Shown here: positions 42,775 to 54,132 of the stretch, in pieces
How positions within the stretch are numbered: the stretch's first letter is position 1
Layout: each line of letters opens with the position of its first letter
Source of the DNA: Microbotryomycetes sp. JL201
Lineage: Eukaryota; Basidiomycota; Microbotryomycetes
DNA: 64,000 nt
Reading direction: 5' to 3'
Assembly: GCA_033819885.1 (NCBI GenBank)
Contig: JAQYUZ010000005.1
Span: 62,001 to 126,000, forward strand
The notes under the pieces: generated by a model
What the model saw: only the letters and a program-made list of their open reading frames with translations
Told to the model about the DNA's origin: nothing
The model's database searches: none
Translations under genes and position numbers: made by a program

Positions 42775-43402
42775 GGTCGCCAAGCTGTCGTGCTTTCGCT
42801 CGCTTCCTTTCGTCCGTTGCTCAAAGACGAGAGGTCCGTGCGCACAGGAGGAGTAAGCCAATCGACCAGCTGTACAGCTGCCGCCGTGCAAATTCGTTGA
42901 ATGCGAATGTGTGGGACGAGCTCAAGCTGGCGAGCCGACTGCTATAGGCCAAAACCCATTCAAAGTGAGACAAGTGACGCGCGGCTGCGCAAAAATCACA
43001 TATCAGAAATCTTGACGGCCAATTGAAAAACTGGTTGCCTGACTTGTGTCGATTTTTTTGCTGTATTGATTCCTTCTGCCGTCAGGGTGTTCTCGGCGCT
43101 TGGCTGATCTTTCCTGTTCGGGCAATTTGGCTCGCGGCTCAAAGCTTCAAGGTCCCGGTCGTGGCAACAGTCCCCGCGATCTGCTGGAATCAAAATACGA
43201 TCTGCTGGAATCAAAATCCAAGAATCAACCTCAAACGCCCCTCCAGTGAGTCGCTTCCGAAGTGCCTGATTTGCATGAATCCTGAGGCTCAACTGAAAGA
43301 CAAGGCTCTGCGAACGCTTTGCAACCGACGACAGCTTGCAATGCAACGGGACACAGCAAGGCAGCTGACACTATGCAGAGCAGAAAAGACGGAATCTGTA
43401 CG
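42775..43402. other. Upstream region of SGNH copy 2
   Basis: About 630 bp between the start of SGNH copy 2 and the stop of the helicase gene, both on the minus strand. It holds a 21-bp tandem repeat (43178-43219). No gene is supported. Confidence 0.4.
43178..43219. repeat. 21-bp tandem repeat, two copies
   Basis: Two adjacent copies (43178-43198 and 43199-43219) of a unit that starts CGATCTGCTGGAATCAAAAT; only the last base differs. It lies near the 3' end of the helicase gene, about 400 bp upstream of SGNH copy 2. Confidence 0.92.
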
Positions 43403-46400
43403 CTATCGCCTGCGCCCTTTGCCTCCGCCGCTGCCGCCACCTTTGCCGCCGGCGGCCCCAGCGCTCTTGTTCTTCTTGCTCGGCTGCGTCGATCGGATAA
43501 CTGCAAAAAAGTGAAAGACATTAATACTGATCGGGCGCATTCTCTCAGCTTCAAAGTCGTACCTCGTTTCTCCTTGGCAATCCTGTCTTTGCGAATCTCG
43601 GCTGCCGTCTTGAGACCGCCAGGAGCAGAGTTTGGCTTGCCTGGCTTGCCAACCCTTCTTCCTTTGCGCTTCTCTCCGTCATCCCTTGGCACTCCAGCTT
43701 TGTGCCTGAACCTCTTTTCCCTGCCCATCGTCGTGCGACCTTTGATCTCTTGCTCTCCAACTTTAGGTACGTGGATACGTTGCTTCTTTTTCCAATCGTC
43801 AAATACACCACTTCTGAACGATGCCGGCAGCTTTTGACCAGACTCTGACTTGATGAGCTTCTTGTTGTCTGCACCGACCTGGTCGGCTCGAACGAACTTT
43901 TTCGTCTTGCGGTCCCACTTGAGTGTCGAAGCACGTTGGACCATAGCATCAGCCGGTGTGCCTTCTGTATCGCCACCAGTGACGTCAAACTGAGCTTGTG
44001 CAGCTTGAGCGACAAACGATTCACCGTTCGTCAACGAATAGCTGCCAGAGACAAGGTAAGTGCGCTGGTATTTTCACGACTCTGTAACGCATCTCACCCT
44101 CGCTCAGTGTCTGCGCCTTCTTGCTCATAGTCCAGGTAAAAGTTTGGATCCCTAAAGCTGTTGGACCCGCTTTCGACGCGCTTCTTCTTGCGCGCGTTGC
44201 CAAACACAGCCTGGTTCAAAGCGCGTGTCAAGATTCGCTTCGAAAAGCGTGCTCAGGCAACAGACTCACCTCGAGCTCTTCCTGATCAGCCTCGTCCATG
44301 TCAGCTGCTGGTCTCTTTGCGATGACAGCCTCTTCTGACACTGGCAGTTCGTCACCATCCGAATCCTCGGCGGCCGCTTCGGCAGCCTGTTCCTCTTCTT
44401 TGCGACCCAATTCTCTCGCCATCTCACTCTTCAACATTGCTTTCCGCCTATCCTTCATCAGTTGACTCAAAGCATGCTGACCCGACTTGCCCTTCATGCC
44501 GACTTCGAATACCGTTTCCTGAGGCCTGTACCCGCTGATCTTTGCCAGCAAGTCCGCCCTGCTTTTTTCCTTGACGTCGTTCTCGCCACTCCTACTCAGA
44601 TACGCTTTAAAAACCGGATTCACATTCTTTTGTTCGCCAGAACTTGAACTCGTCGACAATCCGAACCCTTTCCGTTCGAGGTCTTTGGCACGGCGGTACG
44701 ACTCTGAACTCGCTTTTTGGAGACCGCGGTCGTACATCTTTTGACCACGTCTCGCAACTTCAGCCAAAATGCCGATTTGCTCGTTGTGTGTCACGAGCGA
44801 ACGAACGGTATCGAGCTCGAGTTCGATCAGAGACCGAGGTGCCGTGCCAAGAATCAAGTTGTTGGCGTAATCGACATCATCCGTATCCGCGTCAAGGGGA
44901 CAAGGTTTGACAGGTCGAGTTAGGAACAATGACAGGTCCAGCAAGTGAGGCAGATCGTTTGAAGTAACAAACGTGTAAGCCCAACCTTGTCGTCCAGCGC
45001 GAGCTGTTCGACCGACCCGATGGACGAAAGCGCGCGTGCCGTTCGGGTAGTCGTAGTTAATGACGTTTTCCACACCAGGCACATCAATACCACGCGCAGC
45101 GAGATCTGTGACAACGAGAATCGAAGTCTTGCCCGATCTGAACCTGGACAAGGCGATTTTACGTGCAACTTGGTCCATCGAGCCGTAAATAGCAGACACG
45201 GCATATCCCGAGTCCGACAACATGGCTGCGATGTATTCGACGTGATGCTTTGTCGCAACAAACACGACGGTCTGATGAAGCGACAGGTCGACAGCGCCTT
45301 CGGTGGCCTGAGATTCTGGATCTGCGCCGCGTTTGCGCTTCTTGCCCGCAAACTTGCCCTTTCCCTTGCCCTTGAACCTGCGCTTGCCTTCATCTTCATC
45401 ATCTTCGTCGTCTGAATCGCGAGGTGGTGCTGCCATCGCGGCCCTTTGTTCAGGCGACATCAATGGCACGCCAATGACTTCTCTCAGCATGCCCAACAAG
45501 AGTGCTTCCTTCTCACTAGCCTTGACACTCAAGTAGGCCATCTGCAAATCCTTGGAAATCTTGCTGTCGACATCCAACCTGACCAGTTTCGGATTTTGTA
45601 AACCGGCTTTGGCAAAACCGACCAGAGACGATGGTAGGGTGGCAGAGAACAGCAACGTCTGACGAGTCGCTGGCAGACGGTGCAGGATCTCGTGCAATTG
45701 TTCGGCAAAACCGAGTTCGAACAACCTATCAGCCTCGTCAAAAACGCAGTATTGCACTGCGCGAAGGTCCAGTTGCATCTCGACGATCAAATGCAGGAGA
45801 CGACCGGGTGTAGCAATAATTCTACATACAATGGGTTGGCATCAGCTCGACGCAACAGCACTCGAAGCCAAACGAAAACTCACACGTCGGGATTGCCCGA
45901 TATCAAGTCGAATTGCTCTTCCATTGCCTCTCCACCGACAATCATGGCCCATCGCAGGATTTCGCCCTCGCTCTTAAGGCCTCGTGCCAAGTCTTTGCCG
46001 ACCTTGAGTACTTGCAGCGCCAGCTCGCGGGTCGGCACGAGCACAAGGGCCCTCGCTCCAAACGTCGTCGAATGCGTCATGAGTTGGGCAAGCAGGGGAA
46101 GCATGTAACAAAGTGTTTTGCCTGAACCCGTTCGCGCCATGCACAAATGATCGCGCGCGACGACCATCTTTTTGCCTGCGACAATAGTCTCTGTCGAACC
46201 CATGATGCTCGGCAATGCGAGTCGTTGAATCGGAGTTGGCTGCGTGAAACCGCGCTGCAATAGAGTCTTGAACAAAGCAGTTGGCAGTCCCAACGCCTGA
46301 AAGGAACCTCCACCGACGAGGCCGCGAGTTTGTTTCAGATCTTTGCGCTGCTTGACGAGCTCGGTCGACTCTGCCAAGTTGCGAGCCTTGTTGAGCGATG

Positions 46401-46629
46401 GTAGCGATGCAAATAGCGCATCTTCGTCTTCGCTTTCACTCATGTCGTCGACTTCGGTGGCATGTTGTCGTGCAGAGGCCGCGGTCGACGAGCTCGGCGC
46501 TGCTGCTGCTCCCGATCCTGTACGCTTCTTTGCATTGCCCGATGCCGTTCGCTTTTGTTTCTCTCTGCTGGGCTTTGTCGAGAGCAAGGCTGAGGCAATG
46601 TCAATGTCGTTGTCCGAATCAGAGTCCAT
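43403..46629 (-). CDS. DBP10: ATP-dependent RNA helicase Dbp10 (DDX54)
   Basis: Nucleolar DEAD-box helicase for 60S ribosome assembly. Motifs in order: SFQALGLPTALFKTLLQRGF and TQPTPIQRLALPSIM (Q motif), MARTGSGKT (I), VPTRELALQ (Ia), ATPGRLLH (Ib), VFDEADRLFELGF (II), LFSATLPSSLV (III), VVFVATKHHVEYIA (IV), VVTDLAARGIDVP (V) and HRVGRTARAGRQGWAYTFVT (VI). The C-terminal Dbp10CT region (FRDPNFYLDYEQEGADTERG, YSLTNGESFVAQ) and a basic tail (MGREKRFRHKAG, GGGKGRRR) distinguish Dbp10 from other DEAD-box proteins. An acidic and lysine-rich insert (DSDDEDDEDEGKRRFKGKGK) sits between motifs III and IV. Four or five exons; the last is very short. Start ATG is at 46627-46629. Confidence 0.95.
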
Positions 46630-46837
46630 CGCGGCAGTCGACGAGCTGCTTGTGCGAGAACACTCCGGTGAGCGCTTCTGCTTGCAGCAGTGGGAGTCGA
46701 ATCATGACCCTTCAAAGCACTCACAAGTGTTGCCGAGGCGGACCAAGGCGAGCACGCACGGCACAAGGCGCACGCGTTCAAAAAAGCAACGCCGAAACAC
46801 AGGAGGCTTGATCCAATCTATATTGCAAGCAGCTATA

Positions 46838-48766
46838 CTACGCCCTACTAAACATGACTTCAGGATCATCAAACTTGCGTTGTTTCCAGTACAGGTCGCT
46901 TTCGACACTTTCGCGCTCAGGCCCCGCGCCCCAAACACCCCACAGCCTGATCGTATCGACCGTTTGTCGAGACCCTTCAAGAGACATGCCAAACTCAACA
47001 TGCACGAGTTCGTCATTGTACGAGACAACCGTGTCCTTTCGCTCTTGAAATGGAGGATAGACCGTCACCCATTGGCCGTCCCAGCCCTCCTTGCCGTCGT
47101 CGGATGTAGTTGAAGTCAACTGAATGGCAATGTGCGATCCAGAGAATATAGTTTCCTTGACAAGGTACAACTCGTTGTCACCCGAATCGGGCTTGTTGAC
47201 GATGCGAGCGCTTTCGTCCCAGCTTTCGTAGACTTTCTCGCAGTCTGCATGTATTGGCGCGTCGTACGACTGTCGATGCTGGCGAGCCGGGCACACATAT
47301 ATTGATCCGTAACCCGGATTGTCAAATCGACCAAAGTATGCGTCGAGCGGCAACACGGGCTTTCCCTTCGAGGGTTTTGGCTTGCGCTCCCGCCACTGCT
47401 TCATTTGCTCGTCTCTGCTCTTGAGCGATCTCGCATTCCAGTCGACCTGCTTTTCCAGCCCGAGAGCTTTCTCAAAAGCGCGATACGCTAGAATGTCGGC
47501 CACATTGCCCTCGCCATTGAAGAGTGTCACGATACCGATTCCTCGTTCAGGACTCCACAAGACTTGAGAGGTGAAACCAGGTACACCGCCTCCATGTTTC
47601 AGATACCGCTCCCCCTGATACGTAAACGTCCAAAGACCAGCGCCGTATGCACCTGCGTCCTCTTCTTCGTGTGGCGCGTGACGGAACGTCAGCGACCTGC
47701 CGGCCGACAGTTGCTTGATACCTTCGGGTCTGAGCACATTGTCGAAGCTGTTGTGCTCGGTCTTGTCTTTTTTGAATGCCCTGCGATATTGTCGGATCAT
47801 CACTTCGGCCCAAACGAGCTGGTCTTTTGCTGAAGACGATATGCCCCCGGCTCCAGCATTGAATTCGAGCTCGTCCTTTGTTCGATCGAAAATGAATGGT
47901 GCCTCAATCGTTGTCGAATCTGGCAGAGTGACGTATCCCGTAGCCATCCGTTTTCGAGATTTGTCGCTGTCGAGCAACGGCGTGAACGTCGACGAAGTCA
48001 TGCCGAGCGGCTTGAAAAAGTTTTCTTTCACGTATTCGGTGAAGGGTTGGCCAGAGATTTGAGACACTAGGTGAGCAGCAGAGATGTACCACAGGTTGTT
48101 GTATTGCCAGTTCGCGCGAAAGTCTGCAGATGGTTTCAGATGCTTGAGGCGGCTGACAAGCTGGGCCGGCGTATCGCCCCATCTATAACTCTTCTCGTGT
48201 CTATGGAATGCTTGGCTCGTTAGTAGTGAGCGGCCATATCTTTTCATCTCAAAAGATCGGCTGACCTGGGGATGCCAGAGTGATGGGCCAGAACGTCTTG
48301 CAGCGTCGCTCTCTGGTCGGCAAAGTCGTCCTGCAGGTCGATGCCCGGATACAAATCTCGCACTTTGTCGGTCCAGTTGACTTTGCCCTGACGAACGAGT
48401 TGATCCAACGCAGCCGCAGTAATGATCTGAAAACTGACACGTGTCATTGACTATGTTTGAGCGATTCGACTGGTATGCAACGCACTTTGGTGTTTGAAGC
48501 GATGCAGAACAAGGTCTGTGTTTTCGTGTGCCGAAACGTTGCGTGGGTGTTAGCACGTGGTGCCCCGCGCAGAGACCAGAGCTCGCGGCACTCACGTCCT
48601 CGTCAGCGTGGCCAACAGTGACGAACTCGATCTGATTGTTGGCCGGATCGTCTGCGATCTTGAGTAATCCGACAACAGCGCTGTGACCGTTCCAATCAGC
48701 GACGACAGACTGCGCAAACTTTCGATAGTCATCATCAAGCAAATTGACCTGGCTGCTCGAAGACAT
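46838..48766 (-). CDS. Beta-lactamase-fold serine hydrolase
   Basis: Class C beta-lactamase/penicillin-binding-like family, common in fungi as esterases or peptidases. Catalytic motifs are intact: SxxK as TLFCIASNTK (completed just before an intron), YxN as WQYNNLWYISAAHL, and HGG as YLKHGGGVPGFTSQVLW. Other family blocks are LDQLVRQGKVNWTDKVRDLY, LQDVLAHHSGIPR, FFKPLGMTSSTFTPLLD, AGGISSSAKDQLVWAEVMIR and GIGIVTLFNGEGN. A C-terminal lipocalin-like domain follows (YFGRFDNPGYGSIYVC to the stop). No signal peptide is seen (MSSSSQVNLLDDDYRKFAQS), so it is probably intracellular. Introns lie near 48486-48590, 48429-48483 and 48196-48270. Substrate unknown. Confidence 0.88.
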   Translation of the reverse strand: MSSSSQVNLLDDDYRKFAQSVVADWNGHSAVVGLLKIADDPANNQIEFVTVGHADEDVSAASSGLCAGHHVLTPTQRFGTRKHRPCSASLQTPKCVAYQSNRSNIVNDTCQFSDHYCGCVGSTRSSGQSQLDRQSARFVSGHRPAGRLCRPESDAARRSGPSLWHPQVSRSFEMKRYGRSLLTSQAFHRHEKSYRWGDTPAQLVSRLKHLKPSADFRANWQYNNLWYISAAHLVSQISGQPFTEYVKENFFKPLGMTSSTFTPLLDSDKSRKRMATGYVTLPDSTTIEAPFIFDRTKDELEFNAGAGGISSSAKDQLVWAEVMIRQYRRAFKKDKTEHNSFDNVLRPEGIKQLSAGRSLTFRHAPHEEEDAGAYGAGLWTFTYQGERYLKHGGGVPGFTSQVLWSPERGIGIVTLFNGEGNVADILAYRAFEKALGLEKQVDWNARSLKSRDEQMKQWRERKPKPSKGKPVLPLDAYFGRFDNPGYGSIYVCPARQHRQSYDAPIHADCEKVYESWDESARIVNKPDSGDNELYLVKETIFSGSHIAIQLTSTTSDDGKEGWDGQWVTVYPPFQERKDTVVSYNDELVHVEFGMSLEGSRQTVDTIRLWGVWGAGPERESVESDLYWKQRKFDDPEVMFSRA

Positions 48767-49456
48767 GGCAGGCAATGTTGATTTCGGTTGACACGGCCGT
48801 GTTGCGAGAGGGACAGCTTGATACAGCGCTCAATCAACCACGCGGATCCGGCCCGAGCTCCGAGTTTCTTAGGCACGACAGCCTCAGGCGTAGGTCACGT
48901 GCAGCCACTAAGTTGCCCGCGCTTGTCTGCGAGAATTAAAGCCGCAGGAAAAGCCACTGAAGATCTGACTCCATAGAACACGAACCAGCTGTGATTGCGG
49001 CTGGTATGTGATTCGCCTCCTTTCAGTCCGTTTCAGCCTGAATCTGGTGATGAGCTTGCCTTCATCGGCCTGATCGACCACAAGGTGAGCAAGTCCCCGC
49101 AATTAAAACACTCATACGTGCCAGCCGAGCTCGGCGTGCTGTGCCGTGTGTGCTACAGTTGGCCATAACAGCGAGGGCCAGTAGACGCTTTGTTGTGCGC
49201 GCCAACAACTGCTTAGGCACGCGTCCTGGTGGGCGCACAAAGCAGTTAATCACCAACATCTGAGCCTCGCGTATGATCCTTCGGCCGTGAGCCGGCCGAG
49301 CTGCATGCAGCGCGTTTCTCTGAGGCTCGGGCCATGTTCAATGACTCGGGCTGCCCTGCAAGGCATACGCAGCTGTTGACTTGCACGACAACATTTTCAG
49401 TCCAATCTCAGACTTGAGCTGACAACGCGCGTGCGCCCACAGCAGGCTTACAAGCA
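48767..49456. other. Divergent intergenic region with a doubtful plus-strand exon pair
   Basis: About 690 bp between the serine hydrolase and the CLIP gene. On the plus strand a frame PFQPESGDELAFIGLIDHK (about 49029-49084) ends at a good AAG|GTGAGC donor; splicing to an acceptor near 49157 gives LAITARASRRFVVRANNCLG and on to ITNI, then a stop at about 49262. It could be the end of a very small gene, but no start or homology is seen. The rest is probably promoter. Confidence 0.3.
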
Positions 49457-52400
49457 ATGTCGCTCAGGCCGCCGTCCACACCGCACGCGAGCGGCTCGGC
49501 AGCGCCTGGCACGCCGTCTGCGCTGCCGACACCTGCGAGTAGACGAAGATCATTACTTCCAGCGCGCCCGCCGTCGTCCCAGGCGCAGCTCGGGCGGTCA
49601 GAGCTCGCAAGCTTGCGTCAGGCCGTCTTGCGCAACGACCCTGCAAAGTACGATAGCCCTCAAGCGGGCACACCTCAGAATGCAAGCAAGTTCACTACTG
49701 CCGTCGATCATGACGCAGACTCGGACAGTCCGTCACCGGCAGATCAGAGTGCTGCTCAGCCAACAACGCCACTGCCCGCACGAAGGCCTCCAAGCGCGGT
49801 CGCAAACCGGCGACAGAGCCTCGCTCCAGGCCAATTGAGACCCACAACACCGTCCTCGTTGACCATGCCGCGGCCGAGAACGCCCAATGCCTTTCGCAGC
49901 TCCGTCTCGGGCCAAAGACCACCAAGTCGACTCGGAGCAACTCAACAACAACAGCAGCAGCAGCAGTCCAAGGCGTCGAATGGACTCGACCCAGGTGACG
50001 CTGTCACGTTTGAAGTGGCAGGACAAGCCATGCAAGGCACTCTGCGTTTCATCGGCCCAGTCGACGGCAAGCCAGGACAATGGGCCGGTGTCGAGCTTGA
50101 TATCGAGTGGCACGGCAAAGGCAAGAACGATGGCAGTGTGAAAGGGTAAGCAAGTCTTGCTTACCATGCTGTGCGGGCGACTGACAGCCGCCTTGCATAA
50201 ATTAGCGTGCAATACTTTGCTTGCGAACCTTTGTGCGGACTCTTTTTGCCATTGGCCAAGGTCACACGCGTGCAGCCACCTCTGCCACCCGTGACACCCA
50301 TCGCTTCAAAAATAACCGCCGGATCTCGCGCTTCCAAGTACCTTGGGATGACTGCTTCAGACTTGGCAACGAAGCGCCGCGTCAGCCTCGCACCGACTCA
50401 AACCTCGCCGACAAAATCTACCGCCAGACGCTCCGCAAGTCCGGAAAAGCCTGCATCCGCAGCAGGCGCACCTTCTTTGGCCACACCGCGAGCTACTCGC
50501 GCTCGGCCTTCGATAGGCGGACCGGGCGCGGTGCCTGTCTCTGCCTTTGCAACGCCACGTCGTGCTTCGCTAGCTCCTGGCGCTACACCGCGTGCGACTC
50601 TCGCCTCGTCAGTCAAGCGGCCGCCTTCTTCCTTACGTGTCAATGCACCAGACGTTCCTCCGGTACCAAGCAATTATACACTCAACAGGTCCGTGACTCC
50701 GTCGTCGACTTCAGGACGTCAAACGCCATCAACGCCTGGATTAGGACCCAATCGTCGAACATCGCTCGCGACAGAGTCTCTGGGAGCTTCAACCGTCAGC
50801 AGACCTACGACGCCCAGCTTCAGGTCAGCTTCGCGACAGTCGTTCGCTTCGTCTGTCTCGAGGTCGTCGTTCAGATCAGTCAGCAACGGTACTGGACCGG
50901 CAGGTGGAGTCGACAATGAAGTCGTTGACGAGTTGCGCAAAGCTGTTGACGAAGCTAACGAGCGCGAGCTTGCGACTCGCAAAATGTTGGAAGGTAGTGA
51001 GAGGTTGGGCAGGGAGATGGAAGACTCGCTGGCTGAGCGAGACGCCAAACTTAGAGAGTTGTCAGTTCTTGTCGAAGCTTTGCAGGCCCAGACCAAGAAA
51101 CAGCAAGAGCAGGAACTGGCCAGGGCCGCAGGATTGGAACAGGAAGAAGCTGACGACAAGAAAAAGATCATCGAGCTCGAACAAAAACTAGTCGAAGTCG
51201 TCCGGAATGAGGCGTCGACAAAGGCAACATTGGACAGGCTGCGCAAAGAGTGGGAGAATAAATTTGCAGCTAAGGAAAGCGAAAACGAAAGCTTGAGGGA
51301 ACGAATGTCGCTGGCGGTGAAGAATGGCGAAGACGAGAGGCTCGAATTGACAAGACAATTGGACCAATTGAGAAGCGCGGGTCAAGCGTTGTGCGAGACT
51401 TATGAAGAGAGAATAGCCGACATTGAAAATGGCCGGCTCGAAGCTCTCGAGAGGGTTGACAACTTGCAGCAACAGCTGGAGCAGGCGCGGAACGATCGAA
51501 TGGATCCTGCTACGGACAAACTTTCTCTGTCATCCTCGCAGATTGCGACAACGTCGGCCGCCGATATCATCGACGCCGAGAATGCCAAGGCAGAAGCGGA
51601 CCACTTGCGGGCCAAGCTCGTCAACCTTGAAGAACAGCTCGAAGCGACGAAAATGCAGCTCGAGAGTGAATCGGAGAGGGCAGAAAAGATCAAAGTCAAA
51701 GGTGTAGACATGGAGCAATCGCTACGCCGAGACGTTGACGCGCTCAAAAAGACCCTCGGTGAGTGGGGTTCCGCCCACAGCACCGGGAACTCGTACTGAC
51801 GCTCACTCTTCAGACGGCCACAAAGAAAAGGAAGCAAAGGCCGCCGCGCGTGTTGAAGAGCTGGAAGAGGCACTTTTAGACTCGCAAGTGCGTCTCGAGG
51901 AGGAGCGCGCTGAGCTCGAAACGTTGCGACGAGACGCTAGTGGCGGCGGCGCGACTGAAGAGCTTGCACAGGCTCACAAGCAGATCGCAATCCTCAAGAC
52001 CGAAAGACAAGCCGCCCAACAGACGTCCGAGACGTTGCGCCAGGAGATTGACAAACATCTGGGCCATGTCGAAGACTTGAAAGAGGAAGTGAGAAGCTTG
52101 GAGAGGGATTTGGATCAAGTGAGGTTGGCAAACCGAGCGCTACAAGACACTTCGAGACATGACTCGATCGGAAGCTTGTCGAGTCCGGCGCGCGGCTTCG
52201 GATCAACCCAAGTGCAAGGATCGCCAATCCGAGGGGGAGGCTTGTCACCGGTCCAGGATCGTAGGCGGGACTCGCTGGCGAGTTCAAGCAGTAGACAAAG
52301 CTTTGGCGGCAAGGACGAAGTCACGGCTCAAAAGGACCAGATTGTCGGTCTCAAAGCCATCGTCCAGTCGCTAGAGCAAGAGAATGCAGAGTTGGCGGAC

Positions 52401-53285
52401 AAGAACAAAGTTTTGATGGCTGAAACGACTGATCTTAGGGACAGGCAGTCCGCTCTTGAAGCTAAAGCGGAGAGGTTAGTTCATTGAGGCTGGGAGGTTG
52501 ATCGTTGCTAACGACTCGACGGCAGGCTCGTGGCCAATGGCTCGACCGGGCCAGCAACTCCTACGGCTGCAGAAATCGAGCATGGAAATGTCGATAATAC
52601 GAATAACGACGTTCTCGAGTCTTCTTTGAGACGCGAGCTGGATGAGTTGCGATCGAAACTCGAGGAAAGCGAGAAGCGGTCGCAGCGCGAGATTACTGCT
52701 CTCAATCAAGAGGTGCGGCTCTTGACTTTAGATGATTCTGAAGCAGCTGATGGATGAGGTCTGGCAGGTTTCTGAGCTCGAGTCGCTCGTCGAATCGAAG
52801 ATTTACCGCGAAGACGAACTCGAAACCGAACTCAGAAAGTTCAAGGCCCTTGCGGCGTCTGTCACGAGCAATCCGCAGCCGTCTTCAGGTCACGAGCGAA
52901 CACTTTCGAGCGCGTCATCAGTCACGAGTCAATCCTCGTCGAAGAGGATGGCCAGACTGGACGACGATGACGGAGTGGGTTGCGAGATGTGTGGCGAGAT
53001 GGGTCACGACTTGGACGCTTGCCCGATCTGTACGGAAGGGTTTCGACTTGAGACAGCTCTTGGGCTGACTTATATTTTGCAGTCGCTGGCTCTGCCTCGC
53101 CCACGAAAGCCGCTTCAAGCAAGCCGGCTAGACCCAGCTCGAATGACAGTCAAGACTTTTGTGACGATTGCGAGGTAAGCATTGTCGTACTTGCAATTAA
53201 ACCGTGTCTGATTGCTGATGGTCGAAATGAATAGGAATATGGACATTCGCTCGAGGACTGTCCAGTGGCAAACGAGATTTTCTGA
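49457..53285 (+). CDS. CLIP-170-like microtubule plus-end protein
   Basis: Tracks growing microtubule ends and binds tubulin, EB1 and dynactin. Layout, about 1150 residues: a Ser/Pro-rich basic N-terminus with a Gln8 run (CAG/CAA, near 49940); one CAP-Gly domain (LDPGDAVTFEVAGQAMQGTL, WAGVELDIEWHGKGKNDGSV, completed after an intron by VQYFACEPLCGLFLPLAKV); a second Ser-rich stretch; long coiled coil (from DELRKAVDEANERELATRKM to about 52700); and two C-terminal zinc knuckles, CEMCGEMGHDLDACP and CDDCEEYGHSLEDCP, the second in the final exon, which ends VANEIF. The knuckles and EEY-like end match CLIP-170/Tip1. Five or six introns, for example 50146-50205, 51760-51812 and 53176-53234. Start ATG is at 49457 and stop TGA at 53283-53285. 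Confidence 0.9.
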
Positions 53286-53424
53286 ACGCTGTCGACAACA
53301 GTCTTCATCCTGGGGTTCTACGGTAATCGAAACATTTGTTGATCCTTCGACAGCATTGTTGTATAATCCATTCGCAGGACTGAGCCTTGCCCTGTCCCGT
53401 TGTATCAGGAGTGCTGGCAGGACA

Positions 53425-53440
53425 GGGGGGGGGGGGGGGG
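53425..53440. repeat. G16 homopolymer
   Basis: Sixteen consecutive G on the plus strand, preceded by GGCAGGACA. It can form G-quadruplexes and is prone to length error in sequencing. Confidence 0.97.
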
Positions 53441-53516
53441 TGAACCTCCCTGAGCGTGATACGGCCGCATTGCAAGAGGCGGCTGCCTGGGCGTGTTCTG
53501 TTGCACCTCTGTCTGA

Positions 53517-53533
53517 GTGTGTGTGTGTGTGTA
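53517..53533. repeat. GT dinucleotide run
   Basis: Eight tandem GT units ending in GTATGG, about 75 bp downstream of the G16 run. Confidence 0.85.
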
Positions 53534-54132
53534 TGGTCAGAGTTGCGCTTCGGGCTAAGCTCGGGACCCTACGCGCGCCGCCGGGGACGAGGCTTTGGCG
53601 GCTTGCGCTGGTGCCAGAGTGCGCTCAACCGTGCGCGGCGACGGCTGTCGCTCTTTGTCCAGGCTCAAGGGCCCTGCTGTACACCCGCACGCCGTCCTTT
53701 GCGTCCCTCCGTCGCCTGTTGCGGCTCATCCGGTCGTCCGCAGCAAACACCGACAACCGAGCAAGTCTGTACATAGGTCTGCGAGCGCGCACAGCATCAG
53801 TGCGCAACCGTGTATATATCAGGACTCTCACTCGCGCCTCAGGTAAGCAGTCTGTACCTTGATAGATGGCAGAAGCGCTCGATCGGGGCTGGCCTCGGCG
53901 ACTGCGCATTCACTCTCGTCACTCTGCTGCACACGCCGCAACTCGAGTGACACGAGCAGCCATCGTACATGGTGATGTGATCGCTGTCTCCTCGCCCACC
54001 GACCCCAAGCCATGTCGCCATGACGTCAATGACGGATTCTCAGAGTCTGAGCCAGGCAGATCTCCCGCACGTTCGACGACAGACACATCGCTGACGACCT
54101 CACTCAATGGCGCCCATGTAGACTGAGTGAAA

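Larger units (their letters stand above)
53286..54132. other. Intergenic region upstream of the kinase gene
   Basis: About 850 bp between the CLIP stop and the kinase start. It holds a G16 run (53425-53440), a GT-rich run (53517-53533) and a TATA-like site (TATATAT, 53813-53819) about 315 bp upstream of the kinase ATG. A GTAAGC site at 53842 could be the donor of a 5' UTR intron. Open frames here have high-GC, low-complexity composition and are not called. Confidence 0.4.

Noticed and set aside
46343-47113. 256-codon plus-strand frame
   Set aside because: Antisense to the 5' end of DBP10 and the 3' end of the serine hydrolase, both well conserved.
53212-53862. 216-codon plus-strand frame after the CLIP gene
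   Set aside because: Includes the G16 and GT runs and an intron plus the last exon of the CLIP gene in the wrong frame.
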